In this document: positions 1 to 8,491 of the stretch, in pieces
How the letters are laid out: every line of letters begins with the position of its first letter
Numbering within the stretch: the stretch's first letter is position 1
NCBI GenBank assembly: GCA_934502905.1
Contig: CAKSVK010000047.1
Location: forward strand, 1 to 21,609
DNA from: an uncultured Chitinophagaceae bacterium
Lineage (GTDB): Bacteria; Bacteroidota; Bacteroidia; Chitinophagales; Chitinophagaceae
Direction of reading: 5' to 3'
Length of the DNA: 21,609 nucleotides
Notes under the pieces: generated by a model
The model's input: only the letters and a program-made list of their open reading frames with translations
What the model was told of the DNA's origin: nothing
Databases searched by the model: none
Translations under genes and position numbers: made by a program

Positions 1-862
1 CATCGGTATATAACTTTAATACAGCATATCCCGGCGGTGTTTCAAGATAGTATCCCCGCCCGGCGCTTTCCTTATCACCGTTTTCCCACCAAAAGCCACT
101 CATGGCGCCGTTGCAGCAATACCAGATGTTGTTATATAATACTTTATCGTATAAATGATTGTGTCCGCTTAATACCACACGCACTTTATCGCGGTGCTGA
201 TAAAAAAGATCTTTTAGTTTCTTATTGTCTGAATGGTTGCCACCCACTAAAATAGGCGTGGCGCCAAATACGGGAAAATGCGACATCAGCAGAACAGGCG
301 TGCCGGCAGGCTGTGCAGCCAGGTCTTTTTCCAGCCATTGGTACTGCTCTTCATCAAGCGTAATACCGGGATTATTACCATCAAGGATAATAAAATGCCA
401 TCCTTTTTTTGAAAAACTATAATACCGGTGCGGAATGTTGAGCTGCTTTACAACGTATTCTTTTCCATACATGGTATCGGTTTTGTCGGGGGCAGCCCAC
501 CAGGGATCGTGATTTCCTATACAGCTGTATATTTCATAACCCGCGAGCTGTTTCATACAGTCGAACCAGGCATCCCACTGTTCTGTAACCCTTGGGCGGG
601 TTATATCATTATAATCCGCGGCGTGAATGGAGTCACCTCCATTCAACACAAAGTCAATTTTATGCTGTTTTACAAGTCGTAAGCATTGTTTGAAACGGTC
701 GGGTATATTTTCCTCCGGACGTATATGCACATCCGTTATATGAGCAACGGTAAGGACGGGTTTTGAACGTTCGTTTTTTTGCTCCTTTGCCCTTACCGCA
801 TTACCCGCCAAGGCGGTTGCCGCCAGTAAGCCCACCTGTTTGAGTACATTTCTTCTTTTCAT
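1..862 (-). CDS. Tat-exported calcineurin-like metallophosphoesterase (3' end cut by window edge)
   Basis: Reading the minus strand from the ATG at 862 gives 287 codons with no stop before the edge, so the C-terminus is missing. The N-terminus has a twin-arginine motif (RRNVLK, residues 3-8) followed by a hydrophobic stretch, so Tat export to the periplasm or beyond is likely. The metallophosphoesterase metal-site motifs appear in order: D44-x-H46, G76-D77, GNHD at 116-119, H195 (SHFP) and GHNH at 233-236. The family cleaves phosphomonoesters or phosphodiesters using two metal ions. It lies downstream of susD on the same strand and is probably the last visible gene of that unit, where it could remove phosphate from the imported substrate; that role is inference. 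The family call is sure; the substrate is unknown. Confidence 0.9.
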   Translation of the reverse strand, partial: MKRRNVLKQVGLLAATALAGNAVRAKEQKNERSKPVLTVAHITDVHIRPEENIPDRFKQCLRLVKQHKIDFVLNGGDSIHAADYNDITRPRVTEQWDAWFDCMKQLAGYEIYSCIGNHDPWWAAPDKTDTMYGKEYVVKQLNIPHRYYSFSKKGWHFIILDGNNPGITLDEEQYQWLEKDLAAQPAGTPVLLMSHFPVFGATPILVGGNHSDNKKLKDLFYQHRDKVRVVLSGHNHLYDKVLYNNIWYCCNGAMSGFWWENGDKESAGRGYYLETPPGYAVLKLYTD

Positions 863-875
863 ATAAAGTAGAACA

Positions 876-911
876 AACAGCAGGGCAGGAGTATATTTCT
901 GTCCTGCTGTT
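876..911. repeat. Intergenic inverted repeat (13-bp stem) between susD-like gene and phosphoesterase
   Basis: Arms 876-888 and 899-911 pair over 13 positions with a 10-nt loop. Twelve pairs are Watson-Crick; the thirteenth is G-T in plus-strand RNA but A-C in minus-strand RNA. In the direction of the flanking genes (minus) the U-rich tract (919-927) precedes the hairpin, so it is not a standard intrinsic terminator. It may attenuate transcription or set an RNA processing point that lowers phosphoesterase expression relative to susCD. The structure is visible; its function is not. Confidence 0.45.
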
Positions 912-927
912 GTTGATTAAAAAAAAA

Positions 928-2718
928 TTATTCCCATCCGAATAGCTGCTTCAGGGCCGGGTTCAGCGTAACCTGGTCGAAGGGTATGGGACGATAATAA
1001 TACTTGGGGTCTATAAACTGGCGCGGTGTGACTTCGGTCACTGTTGTTCCTCCCGCATTACCGTTTTTTAGATATACGGTTACATCTTCTCCAAAGCTTC
1101 CCGCTTTATAATATACCAGCTTTTCGCCAAGTGAGTTCGTTTCCTTCTGGTCTTCGTTGGGAATAGCAGCATTCTTGTCTATCAGCTTAATGTCTGCAAT
1201 ACCATCGCCGGTAAGGTCAAAGTTTCCCAGCCCTGAAAAATACATACCTTCCGGAATTTTTTCCAGCGCTTTACCTGCCGCCCATCTCATCAGGTCATCG
1301 AACCTGTAACCCTCCATGGCAAACTCCACTCTTTTCTCACGGCGTATTTCAAAAATTACCCCCTGGTTCCCGCCTGACACATTCGGGTACTTTGCCGCTA
1401 ATAACGGGTCCGGATTACTGTTTGCCCATGCCATATCGAGCCCTGGGAGTCCTGCCCTTGTGCGCAATAAATTCACACTTTCGTCCAGGTCTGATTGTGT
1501 GAGTGTTCCCAGTTCTGCTTTTGCTTCTGCGTAAATTAGCAATACTTCTGCATAACGGTATGCAGGAAAATCAACATCTGCTATTGTTTTATTGTCTGTA
1601 CTGTTGATGTAACCCTTTAGCTGATGGTAGCCTGTAAAGTTCTTATTCAGCCTTTGAACATATGGTTTAGGATTAGGTGCATTGGTGGCAAATACAAACC
1701 CCGGGTATATTAACGTAGCCGAAAGTCGTGGGTCGCGGTTTTGGAACTCCTGTACAAATCCAAATGTCTGGTACCCTGCTTGTGCCGTAAACCTGCTTCC
1801 GTCTTTCATCAGGTACGTTTGTACCAGGTCACGTGAAGGCGACATCTCATAATCCAGTATATTTCCGTTACCTCCGCTGCGTTTCAGGTCCTGGTCGTAA
1901 ATACTTGCCAGCAATACTTCTTTATTACCTGCGAGCGTAGCGCTGGTGAACAGCTCTTCATAAGAGTCATGTAGCAGGAAGTTTCCCGAATTCATAATAT
2001 CTTTTGATACTCCGGCTGCGAGTTGCAGCAGCCCGTCAGCAGTGCCTGCAAGATTGAGCTCATCATGATATTTCCTGTAAGTTCCTTCATACAAAGCCGT
2101 CCTGGCCTGCACCAGCTTCATCACCCATGTATTGGGTGTTCCGGTAGGTACTTCTTCTTTTACGTTAGCGGCGGCAAAAGCGAGGTCAGCCATTACACTG
2201 TCCATCACCAGAGCCCTTGGATCACGGGGCTTAAACAGGTCCGCAGTGTCAGAAGGATTAAGTGTTCTTGAATACCAGGGCACGTCTGAATAACGACTTA
2301 CCTTATCAATATAAAATAAGGCACGGTAATACCTGGCTAATCCCGCATAATGATTTTTTACAGCATCTGATACCTCGGCTTTGGAATAATTATCCAGGAA
2401 ATAATTGATATTCCTGAGCCTGCTCCAGCTCCAGCCTGATGTAATATTCTGGGAGCTGGGATTACCGGTCATAATAGATTTAACTTCCACTGCTCCTGTA
2501 GTAGCCTTGTCATCTGTATCCTGATCGGAAAGATAATTTCCCCTGCCGGGTATGGTTAAAAGTCCATTTATATATAAGGCAAGGTCTTCTTCAGATTTAA
2601 AAAATAATTCAGGCGGCACTGATGTTTGCGGATACCGGTCCATAAAATCTTTTTTGCAGGACGCAGTCAACAGCACCATGCAGGCTAATAAGGTATGTAT
2701 GTTGATAAACTTTTTCAT
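928..2718 (-). CDS. SusD/RagB-like outer-membrane nutrient-binding lipoprotein
   Basis: A 596-residue protein with a lipoprotein signal peptide; the lipobox LTASC puts the lipidated Cys at residue 21. It shows the RagB/SusD pattern: an N-terminal region starting with SVPPELFF, the mid-protein helix YRYAEVLLIYAEAKAELG, the conserved stretch FEIRREKRVEFAMEGYRFDD, and the closing RPIPFDQVTLNP motif. Such proteins sit on the outer surface as a lid on the SusC channel and bind the ligand. The ATG at 2718 begins directly before the signal peptide and lies 38 nt after the susC stop, so the two genes are almost certainly co-transcribed and work as a complex. The family assignment is firm. The ligand cannot be read from sequence, and no glycosidase accompanies it here. 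Confidence 0.95.
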   Translation of the reverse strand: MKKFINIHTLLACMVLLTASCKKDFMDRYPQTSVPPELFFKSEEDLALYINGLLTIPGRGNYLSDQDTDDKATTGAVEVKSIMTGNPSSQNITSGWSWSRLRNINYFLDNYSKAEVSDAVKNHYAGLARYYRALFYIDKVSRYSDVPWYSRTLNPSDTADLFKPRDPRALVMDSVMADLAFAAANVKEEVPTGTPNTWVMKLVQARTALYEGTYRKYHDELNLAGTADGLLQLAAGVSKDIMNSGNFLLHDSYEELFTSATLAGNKEVLLASIYDQDLKRSGGNGNILDYEMSPSRDLVQTYLMKDGSRFTAQAGYQTFGFVQEFQNRDPRLSATLIYPGFVFATNAPNPKPYVQRLNKNFTGYHQLKGYINSTDNKTIADVDFPAYRYAEVLLIYAEAKAELGTLTQSDLDESVNLLRTRAGLPGLDMAWANSNPDPLLAAKYPNVSGGNQGVIFEIRREKRVEFAMEGYRFDDLMRWAAGKALEKIPEGMYFSGLGNFDLTGDGIADIKLIDKNAAIPNEDQKETNSLGEKLVYYKAGSFGEDVTVYLKNGNAGGTTVTEVTPRQFIDPKYYYRPIPFDQVTLNPALKQLFGWE

Positions 2719-2756
2719 GTGATTTCTTTTTCTGTTAATAAACTGTCACATATCAA

Positions 2757-5700
2757 TCAAAAATCGAGATTGATGCCGAAGGCGAATTTTCGCTGGTATG
2801 GATAAGCCCATCCCCAGCCATCTGCCACGGCTTCGGGGTCAATATATTTTTTGATGGAAGAAAATTCATACAGGTTCTCCCCGGTAAAGAATACCCTCAG
2901 CCTGCTTACTTTAAAGCGTTTGGTAACAGCATTGGGAATAGTATAGCCAAGCGTTACATTTTTAATGCGCAGGTAGGCGGCATTTAATAGGTATTTGGTT
3001 TGCGGAATATCCAGCCCTGCTCCATAGTTGGCATCCGCCAGCCACGACTGTAAAACAGGAAAATAGGAATTTTTGTTTTCGTCTGCCAGTCCTGCTGCTA
3101 TATATGATGCAGAATGCCTGTCGCGATCGGCGCCGGTTTCGGAAGCACCACGATAGTAATCAAGATTCCATTCATAAATACCCGCATAAGGCTGCTGGTA
3201 AGGACCCCAGAAAAGATAGTGGCGGGGATAAAAATCCTGCTTGCCAACGCCCTGTAAAAATACAGACAGGTCAAAATTACTCCAGTCAAAGTCAAGGTTC
3301 ACACCAAAGCGATAACGGGGACTTGTATTTCCTATTTTTTTCAGATCCCTGGGATCGTTAACGGTTTGCCCTTTTTCAATTTTGCCGTCTTTATTTAAAT
3401 CGATATATTTAGGCCATCCCGCCACAATATCCAGCGCTCCCCAGGGAACAATAGCAGATTCATTCAGGGCATCTATTTCTGCCTGGCTGTTGAAATAGCC
3501 ATCATTCTCCAGTCCCCATATTTCACCGATCTCCTGGCCTACCCTGTAACCTGAAAGTAATAGCTGTTCGTTGTTGTATTTAGTGATCTTTGATCTTGAA
3601 TCAGAAATAAATACTTTAGCACCAAACGAAAAGGGTTTGGAACCTATATCAAAATTATCCCTGTATCCCACTGTCAGCTCCCAACCCTTGGTAGCAAGAT
3701 CTGCAACGTTCTGCGTTGGTGCAGGTGTGCCCAATACTCCGGGCAGCTCAGCTACCGGGGCCAGCATGCCGATGGTTTTACGAACGAAATAATCAAAGCC
3801 CACCTGTATTTTGTTGCTTAACAACCCGATGTCGGCCCCTGCGTTAAAAGTAGTTACTCTTTCCCAGGTGTAAGTATCAGGATCTATTTTTAACGGCGGC
3901 GCTGCTGAAATAATAGTCGGCATTGAACCGTTGATCAGGTATGTGGATAAATTAGCAGGTAAGGCCTGGATATACTCATACACATTCACATTCTGGTTGC
4001 CGAGATCGCCGTAGGATGCACGCAATTTTAGTGAAGATATTTTTTCCTGTAAGGGCTTAAAAAACGATTCTTCACTGGCTATCCATGCTGCCGAAACAGA
4101 GGGGAAAAATCCCCAGCGCCTTTCTTTTGGAAAGCGGGAAGACCCATCGTAACGGCCGTTGCCTTCAATAATATAACGGCCTTTGAATGTGTAGTTCAGC
4201 CTGCCAAATACACTTTGTAAGGCGTAGCTGCTGTCGTATGCGCTGATCGTCGGGTTTTCACCAGTTGCTAACCGGATATACGGTAATGAAGAGGTGATAA
4301 GCCGGTCGCGGGACATTCCTTCGACGAGCCAGCTATATTCTTCCTGGTTATAGCCCGCTATTAATTTAAAGGCATGATCATTTGCAATGGTCTTATTATA
4401 AGTGGCAAACAAATCGAACACATTATGTTTTACGACCCCGTTTCTTACAGACACTGATCCGGCGCCACCTTCCTCGCGTATATCATCGGGACCATAGCCA
4501 AGTTTATACTTCTTTACATCTGTGTTGTACTTCCACAATTCCCGTTTAAAGCTGGCACTGCCCGTTATTTGCAGGTCGTTGTTCAAAAAGCTGGCCGTTC
4601 CACGTAAAATATTTTGAAATCCGAAACGTGTTTCAACATTACGGCCGCCATCTGTAAGCTGGGCTCCCAACCTGCCTGCTCCTGTATTGGCCCAGGTGCC
4701 ATCCGGGTTTTTAGCTACCTGTGTGGGCTGCAGGTAATACAGATCGGTAATGCTAAATGTAGGCGCGTCGGTAATTACCTGGTATATATTTAAATTATTT
4801 TCGATTTTAAACCACGTAAGCGGAGTAAAATTCAGCTTTGCCCTGAGTCCATACCGGTTCCAGTCGTCTTTTGCCAGCTTGTTCAACCCGTTTTCTTTGG
4901 TCCAATCCGCTGATAACAGGTAGCCAAAAGGTTTTCCTTTTCCGATTTCTGAGCCGCCACTGAAGGATACACTGTGGTTTTGGGAAGTGCTTGCTTTATT
5001 GAAAAAATAATCATTCCAGTTGTTGTTGCCCATATAGATCCATTTCGTCGGATCATTAGGATCTATGCGGGTATCTTCCACCGAAGGGTTTTCTGAACGC
5101 TCTTTTGCCCACTGATATTGATAGTCCGAGTAGTTTACATAGTCCCAGGGTGTATTATCCGTAGCTGTTTCAAGAACCCTGGAATAGATATAGGGATCGG
5201 TAATCTGGTCGGGCAAAACCGTACGTTTTGACCAGGAGAAATAATTATTGTATGTTACCCGTTGTTTGCCGCCGCTGGCACCCGCCCTGGTTGTAATTAA
5301 TATCACGCCAAATGCAGCCCTGGCCCCGTAAATAGCAGCAGATGCCGCATCGCGCAGAACAGACATTGAGCCTATATCCTGCGGATTGAGGCGAAGAATA
5401 TCGTCTACGCTGCCGGCAATGCCATCAATGATAATAAGCGGTGTAGATCCGCCTCCTGCTAAAGTAGCAATACCACGTATATTGATTGAAGGGGTGGCGC
5501 CGGGCTTACCGCCGGGGTAGGTAATGTTTAAACCCGGGCTGATGCCCTGCAATCCCTGGAAAAGATTGGCAATAGGCCGCTCTGCCAAACGTTTGCCGGA
5601 TATCTGGTCTACCGCGCCGGTTATATTTATCTTTTTCTCAGAGCCATATCCCACTACTACCACTTCATTCAACGAATTTTCCAGGGCCGCCAATGTAATA

Positions 5701-6281
5701 TTGAGAGATGACCTGCCTTCTACTGCTATTTCCTGCGTTTCGTGCCCGATAAAGGAAAAGACAAGGATGGCATTTTCAGGAACTTTTATTTCAAAGTTAC
5801 CGTCAACATCAGTGGTAGCCACTACATTGGTATTTTTAAGCTGAACGGTTACGCCTGCCAAAGCTTCTCCTAATGTATTCGTAACGATCCCGGTAACGGT
5901 CACATCTTTTTTTTCGGTTCCTTTTGGAGCAATTACGATCAGCTTTTCAGACAGCATACGGAAACCAAGGTTCGTTTTATTTAATACGTTACCTAATAGT
6001 TCCTCTATGGTAATTCCCCTGGCTTCTAACGATATTTTATGATTGAAGGGAATATTATCATCATTGTACACAAAACGATAATGTGTTTGATTTTCAATAA
6101 TTGAAAATGCCTTTTCGAGTGAAACCCGGTTGAGATGAAGGGATATTTTTTGCGAATGCACTTTTGCACTTACATGCAAACAGCAAACAAATAAAAAAAG
6201 GGTTGTCAGTTTCATAAACAGGAACACTTTTCTTAGTTCCCGGTATAAGCGGGAAGGGTGAAGCCGTAGTAACTTTTGCAT
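2757..6281 (-). CDS. SusC/RagA-like TonB-dependent transporter with N-terminal STN signalling domain
   Basis: An 1174-residue outer-membrane receptor. The order is: signal region to about residue 43, STN domain at about 47-118, carboxypeptidase-regulatory-like beta-sandwich at about 127-200, the SusC signature LNEVVVVGYG at 204-213, plug domain to about 333, then the beta barrel ending in the aromatic NLDF. The STN domain marks it as a transducer: these receptors contact a FecR-type anti-sigma factor in the periplasm, and the sigma/FecR pair lies just upstream. With SusD it imports an oligomeric nutrient using TonB energy. The ATG at 6281 gives a long basic N-terminus before the hydrophobic core; an internal ATG at 6215 would start just at the signal peptide, but long N-termini of this type are common in Chitinophagaceae SusC proteins. 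Class is certain; substrate unknown. Confidence 0.96.
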   Translation of the reverse strand: MQKLLRLHPSRLYRELRKVFLFMKLTTLFLFVCCLHVSAKVHSQKISLHLNRVSLEKAFSIIENQTHYRFVYNDDNIPFNHKISLEARGITIEELLGNVLNKTNLGFRMLSEKLIVIAPKGTEKKDVTVTGIVTNTLGEALAGVTVQLKNTNVVATTDVDGNFEIKVPENAILVFSFIGHETQEIAVEGRSSLNITLAALENSLNEVVVVGYGSEKKINITGAVDQISGKRLAERPIANLFQGLQGISPGLNITYPGGKPGATPSINIRGIATLAGGGSTPLIIIDGIAGSVDDILRLNPQDIGSMSVLRDAASAAIYGARAAFGVILITTRAGASGGKQRVTYNNYFSWSKRTVLPDQITDPYIYSRVLETATDNTPWDYVNYSDYQYQWAKERSENPSVEDTRIDPNDPTKWIYMGNNNWNDYFFNKASTSQNHSVSFSGGSEIGKGKPFGYLLSADWTKENGLNKLAKDDWNRYGLRAKLNFTPLTWFKIENNLNIYQVITDAPTFSITDLYYLQPTQVAKNPDGTWANTGAGRLGAQLTDGGRNVETRFGFQNILRGTASFLNNDLQITGSASFKRELWKYNTDVKKYKLGYGPDDIREEGGAGSVSVRNGVVKHNVFDLFATYNKTIANDHAFKLIAGYNQEEYSWLVEGMSRDRLITSSLPYIRLATGENPTISAYDSSYALQSVFGRLNYTFKGRYIIEGNGRYDGSSRFPKERRWGFFPSVSAAWIASEESFFKPLQEKISSLKLRASYGDLGNQNVNVYEYIQALPANLSTYLINGSMPTIISAAPPLKIDPDTYTWERVTTFNAGADIGLLSNKIQVGFDYFVRKTIGMLAPVAELPGVLGTPAPTQNVADLATKGWELTVGYRDNFDIGSKPFSFGAKVFISDSRSKITKYNNEQLLLSGYRVGQEIGEIWGLENDGYFNSQAEIDALNESAIVPWGALDIVAGWPKYIDLNKDGKIEKGQTVNDPRDLKKIGNTSPRYRFGVNLDFDWSNFDLSVFLQGVGKQDFYPRHYLFWGPYQQPYAGIYEWNLDYYRGASETGADRDRHSASYIAAGLADENKNSYFPVLQSWLADANYGAGLDIPQTKYLLNAAYLRIKNVTLGYTIPNAVTKRFKVSRLRVFFTGENLYEFSSIKKYIDPEAVADGWGWAYPYQRKFAFGINLDF

Positions 6282-6356
6282 TACCTTTGATTTGTTGGTT
6301 GATAAAATATTTGTTTAAATCACGTTTGGACAAAACATTTTCTTTAACCTTCTTAT

Positions 6357-6386
6357 CGGGAAATGCGCCAACATTTCCCGTTTTTT
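6357..6386 (+). terminator. Plus-strand rho-independent terminator in the fecR-susC gap (antisense orientation)
   Basis: A perfect 9-bp stem (CGGGAAATG at 6357-6365, CATTTCCCG at 6372-6380) with a 6-nt loop is followed directly by six T residues (6381-6386). It is a good intrinsic terminator in the plus direction only; in the minus direction the A-run comes before the stem. All nearby genes are on the minus strand, so it would end an antisense transcript from the susC start region. Confidence 0.65.
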
Positions 6387-6470
6387 GTTAAAGAAACTTT
6401 TACCTGGTCAGGTCGTATCATTCTTTTTCATTACAGTTATTTTGGTTCATTAATGTATTTATATTTCTTT

Positions 6471-7601
6471 TTAATAGATCCATATTACGCCTTCACTATC
6501 CTTTTTATAGGAGAATTCCTTGCCTCCGTTAATATTCGCTACACTAAAAGCCTCCAGGATCTCTTCCAGCGTTTCCCCTTCAAAAGTGCCGCTCAGCTTC
6601 AGTTTTTTCTTATTTTCATTCTTGAATTGTATACTGACCGCAAACCATTTTTCAAGCGATAAGGCAATCTGTTGAAACGACGTGTTTTTAAAAGCCAGCT
6701 TATTTTCCATCCAGGCTGTTTCTACAACCGTATTTGCCTTATCTGTAGTTATCACTGTTTTTTTTATTTCGGGAAAAATATTTTTTTTGATATCAGCATC
6801 TGAGGCTTTCTGAAATTCCTGGTCGCTGGCAGCTACAGGCACTGTGAGCTTTTCGTTAGGGCGGAGCAGTACGGTATTTTTTTTATTGGCAGTCAGCTCC
6901 ACTTCTACCGAACCCCTGATGAGTGAAGTTGCAGCGCTGTCTTCGTCTGCATATGCCCTTACATTAAAAGCGGTGCCTACTACTTTTACGGTGAAAGCTC
7001 TTGTATGTACCCAAAAGGGATGTTGTTTGTTAGCTGTTACGTCAAAATAGGCTTCTCCTTCCAGTGTCACTTCCCGGTTAGTACCTGTAAACTGTTTGGG
7101 ATAGTCAAGTTTGCTTCCGGCATTCAGCCAAACCCTCGTGCCGTCCGGTAAAACCAATTGCGATTTTGCCCCGTATTGTGTAGCCAGTTGCTGCAAAGTT
7201 TCGGGTTGTAGTTCCGGCTCTGGGGGTTTGTGCCATTTAAGGGCAAGAAAAGCTGCTGTAATGAACACCGCAGCAGCAGAAGCCCAGCGAAAAACCAGCC
7301 GCTTATATGCTGGTTGCTTATCTGCCGGCATATCTTCTGCAAGATGGGCTGTTTCTGCTTCATTCAAAGCATGCTGCAAACGGGATTTGTGTTTCTCAAA
7401 AGCAGCATTGGTATCAGCTTCGCTGAACCGCTTATAACTGTCGTGCCACTCCTGCACCATAATTTCCTGGGCATATAAAGCGTCGGGGTGCTGCTGTAAT
7501 AACTTCGACAATTCAATGTTTTCCTCGTCTGTTATTTCATTAGCCGCTTTTCTTGCAAGCAGTTGCCATAGCCTGTCGTTATCCTTTTGATCTGTATCCA
7601 T
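6471..7601 (-). CDS. FecR-family anti-sigma factor (single-pass, DUF4974-type C-terminus)
   Basis: A 376-residue inner-membrane regulator. Residues 1-100 are the cytoplasmic part that binds the sigma factor. A single hydrophobic helix spans about 104-122. The periplasmic FecR domain follows (about 135-238), with the family motifs LPDGTRVWLNAGS, EGEAYFDV and VVGTAFNVRAY. The C-terminal domain at about 303-375 (WMENKLAFKNTSFQQIALSLE and later SGTFEGETLEEIL) is the STN-like module typical of Bacteroidota FecR proteins. It holds the upstream ECF sigma factor inactive until the STN domain of the ligand-loaded SusC receptor signals to it. It begins 56 nt after the sigma stop codon. Family assignment is very sure; pairing with this particular SusC is inferred from adjacency. 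Confidence 0.95.
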   Translation of the reverse strand: MDTDQKDNDRLWQLLARKAANEITDEENIELSKLLQQHPDALYAQEIMVQEWHDSYKRFSEADTNAAFEKHKSRLQHALNEAETAHLAEDMPADKQPAYKRLVFRWASAAAVFITAAFLALKWHKPPEPELQPETLQQLATQYGAKSQLVLPDGTRVWLNAGSKLDYPKQFTGTNREVTLEGEAYFDVTANKQHPFWVHTRAFTVKVVGTAFNVRAYADEDSAATSLIRGSVEVELTANKKNTVLLRPNEKLTVPVAASDQEFQKASDADIKKNIFPEIKKTVITTDKANTVVETAWMENKLAFKNTSFQQIALSLEKWFAVSIQFKNENKKKLKLSGTFEGETLEEILEAFSVANINGGKEFSYKKDSEGVIWIY

Positions 7602-7632
7602 GTGCAGATAAGGACAGTAAAAGAAGAGAAAG

Positions 7633-7657
7633 TTCCCTAAGGGAAATCAATTTTTTT
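7633..7657 (+). repeat. Short hairpin TTCCC-taa-GGGAA with T8 in the sigma-fecR gap
   Basis: A perfect 5-bp inverted repeat (7633-7637 and 7641-7645) with a 3-nt loop is followed seven bases later by eight T residues (7650-7657) on the plus strand. The flanking genes run on the minus strand, so for them the A-rich side precedes the hairpin. The stem is short and separated from the T-run, so it is at best a weak antisense terminator or a small structure in the sigma-fecR mRNA. Confidence 0.25.
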
Positions 7658-8245
7658 TCAGGATCTCAAAAAATCATTCACCAGGTGAGAAGGAATATGC
7701 AGGCGGATCGCCAACGTTATCTTTTTTACGGCAATAGCCAGTTGGGCATCTACGGTTTTAGGAGAAATATCCAGTAGTTCTGCAGCTTCTTTATAGGTAA
7801 ACCCGTCTATTTTGATCAGCCGGAATATCAATTGGCATTTTTCAGGGAGTTCGCGTATCGTTTTTTCAATGATCAGGGCTACTTCTCTGGATACAAGCCT
7901 TTCTTCAATATCAGGAGTAATTGCCAGCGCATCTGCATCAAGGTTTTCAAAAGGGATATTATTTTGAGCTTTCCGCTGATGTAATGTGTTTAACGAGGCG
8001 TTACGGACAGATACATATATGTATACTGCCGGATTCCTGACAGAAGAAAGTTGTTGTCTCTTTTGCCATAACCTGATAAATACATCTGAAACTGTTTCTT
8101 CGCCAAGCTGAAATGACCCGGCAATGGCAGCAGAGAAATGAACGAGCTTTCCATATAACATTTTATAAAGCTGCTCATAAGCTTTCATGTTGTTATGGGT
8201 GCACACATCAAAAAATAAGGAGCTGATGATCTCATTATTCCTCAT
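7658..8245 (-). CDS. ECF-type RNA polymerase sigma-70 factor
   Basis: From the ATG at 8245 the protein is 195 residues, a usual ECF size; an in-frame GTG at 8266 would add seven residues. It has sigma region 2 with the typical GEETVSDVFIRLWQKR segment, then sigma region 4 with the helix-turn-helix LPEKCQLIFRLIKIDGFTYKEAAELLDISPKTV split as LPEKCQLIFRL, GFTYKEAAELLDIS and PKTVDAQLAIAVKKI. ECF factors of this group direct transcription of a downstream SusC/SusD operon, and often of themselves, once released by their FecR partner, which is the next gene. I prefer the ATG because a TAnnTTTG element lies between the two possible starts, within the extended coding stretch. Family assignment is firm. 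Confidence 0.93.
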   Translation of the reverse strand: MRNNEIISSLFFDVCTHNNMKAYEQLYKMLYGKLVHFSAAIAGSFQLGEETVSDVFIRLWQKRQQLSSVRNPAVYIYVSVRNASLNTLHQRKAQNNIPFENLDADALAITPDIEERLVSREVALIIEKTIRELPEKCQLIFRLIKIDGFTYKEAAELLDISPKTVDAQLAIAVKKITLAIRLHIPSHLVNDFLRS

Positions 8246-8249
8246 GTTA

Positions 8250-8257
8250 CAAATGTA
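8250..8257 (-). promoter_or_regulatory. Possible -7 element (TACATTTG) of the sigma gene
   Basis: The minus strand reads TACATTTG, an exact match to the Bacteroidota -7 consensus TAnnTTTG, ending four nucleotides before the ATG at 8245. If used, it would give an almost leaderless mRNA and rule out the upstream GTG start. No TTG is seen at the expected -33 position, so the match may be chance. Confidence 0.3.
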
Positions 8258-8266
8258 ATAAACCAC

Positions 8267-8491
8267 AATGACAACCAGAATCGCTACATATTATGAATAT
8301 ATTATCAATATAACGGTTTTTTGTGCTTTCTGTGACCTGCCATAAGGAGCGGGAATTATACGCTGTACCTGGTTCCGGAAGTTCAAGGCACCTGTGCAGG
8401 GCATTGTTTGTCAGTGACCGGCGTCCGGATAGCGTATGCCCCGGCGCATACATCCTATTAAAAAAAATAAACGTACTTTACAAGCTGCATT
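8267..8491. promoter_or_regulatory. Divergent regulatory gap between the sigma gene and tetR1
   Basis: About 225 nt separate the divergent sigma-factor and first tetR genes. The sigma-side part (8281-8320) is AT-rich; the tetR-side part (8340-8450) is GC-richer and holds inverted repeats. Short open frames here on both strands show no recognisable protein features and are treated as chance. It must contain the promoters of both units, but I cannot place the tetR1 promoter with confidence. Confidence 0.5.
8434..8451. promoter_or_regulatory. Palindrome GTATGC-N6-GCATAC upstream of tetR1 (candidate operator)
   Basis: Perfect 6-bp arms separated by six bases give an 18-bp dyad about 40 nt before the first tetR start. 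Position and symmetry suit a TetR-family operator. No second copy was noticed before the other genes, so this is only a candidate for autoregulation. Confidence 0.3.

Noticed and set aside
37..682. Three plus-strand open frames near the left edge.
   Set aside because: They lie opposite the metallophosphoesterase, which has all its motifs in order on the minus strand; the plus-strand products show no family features.
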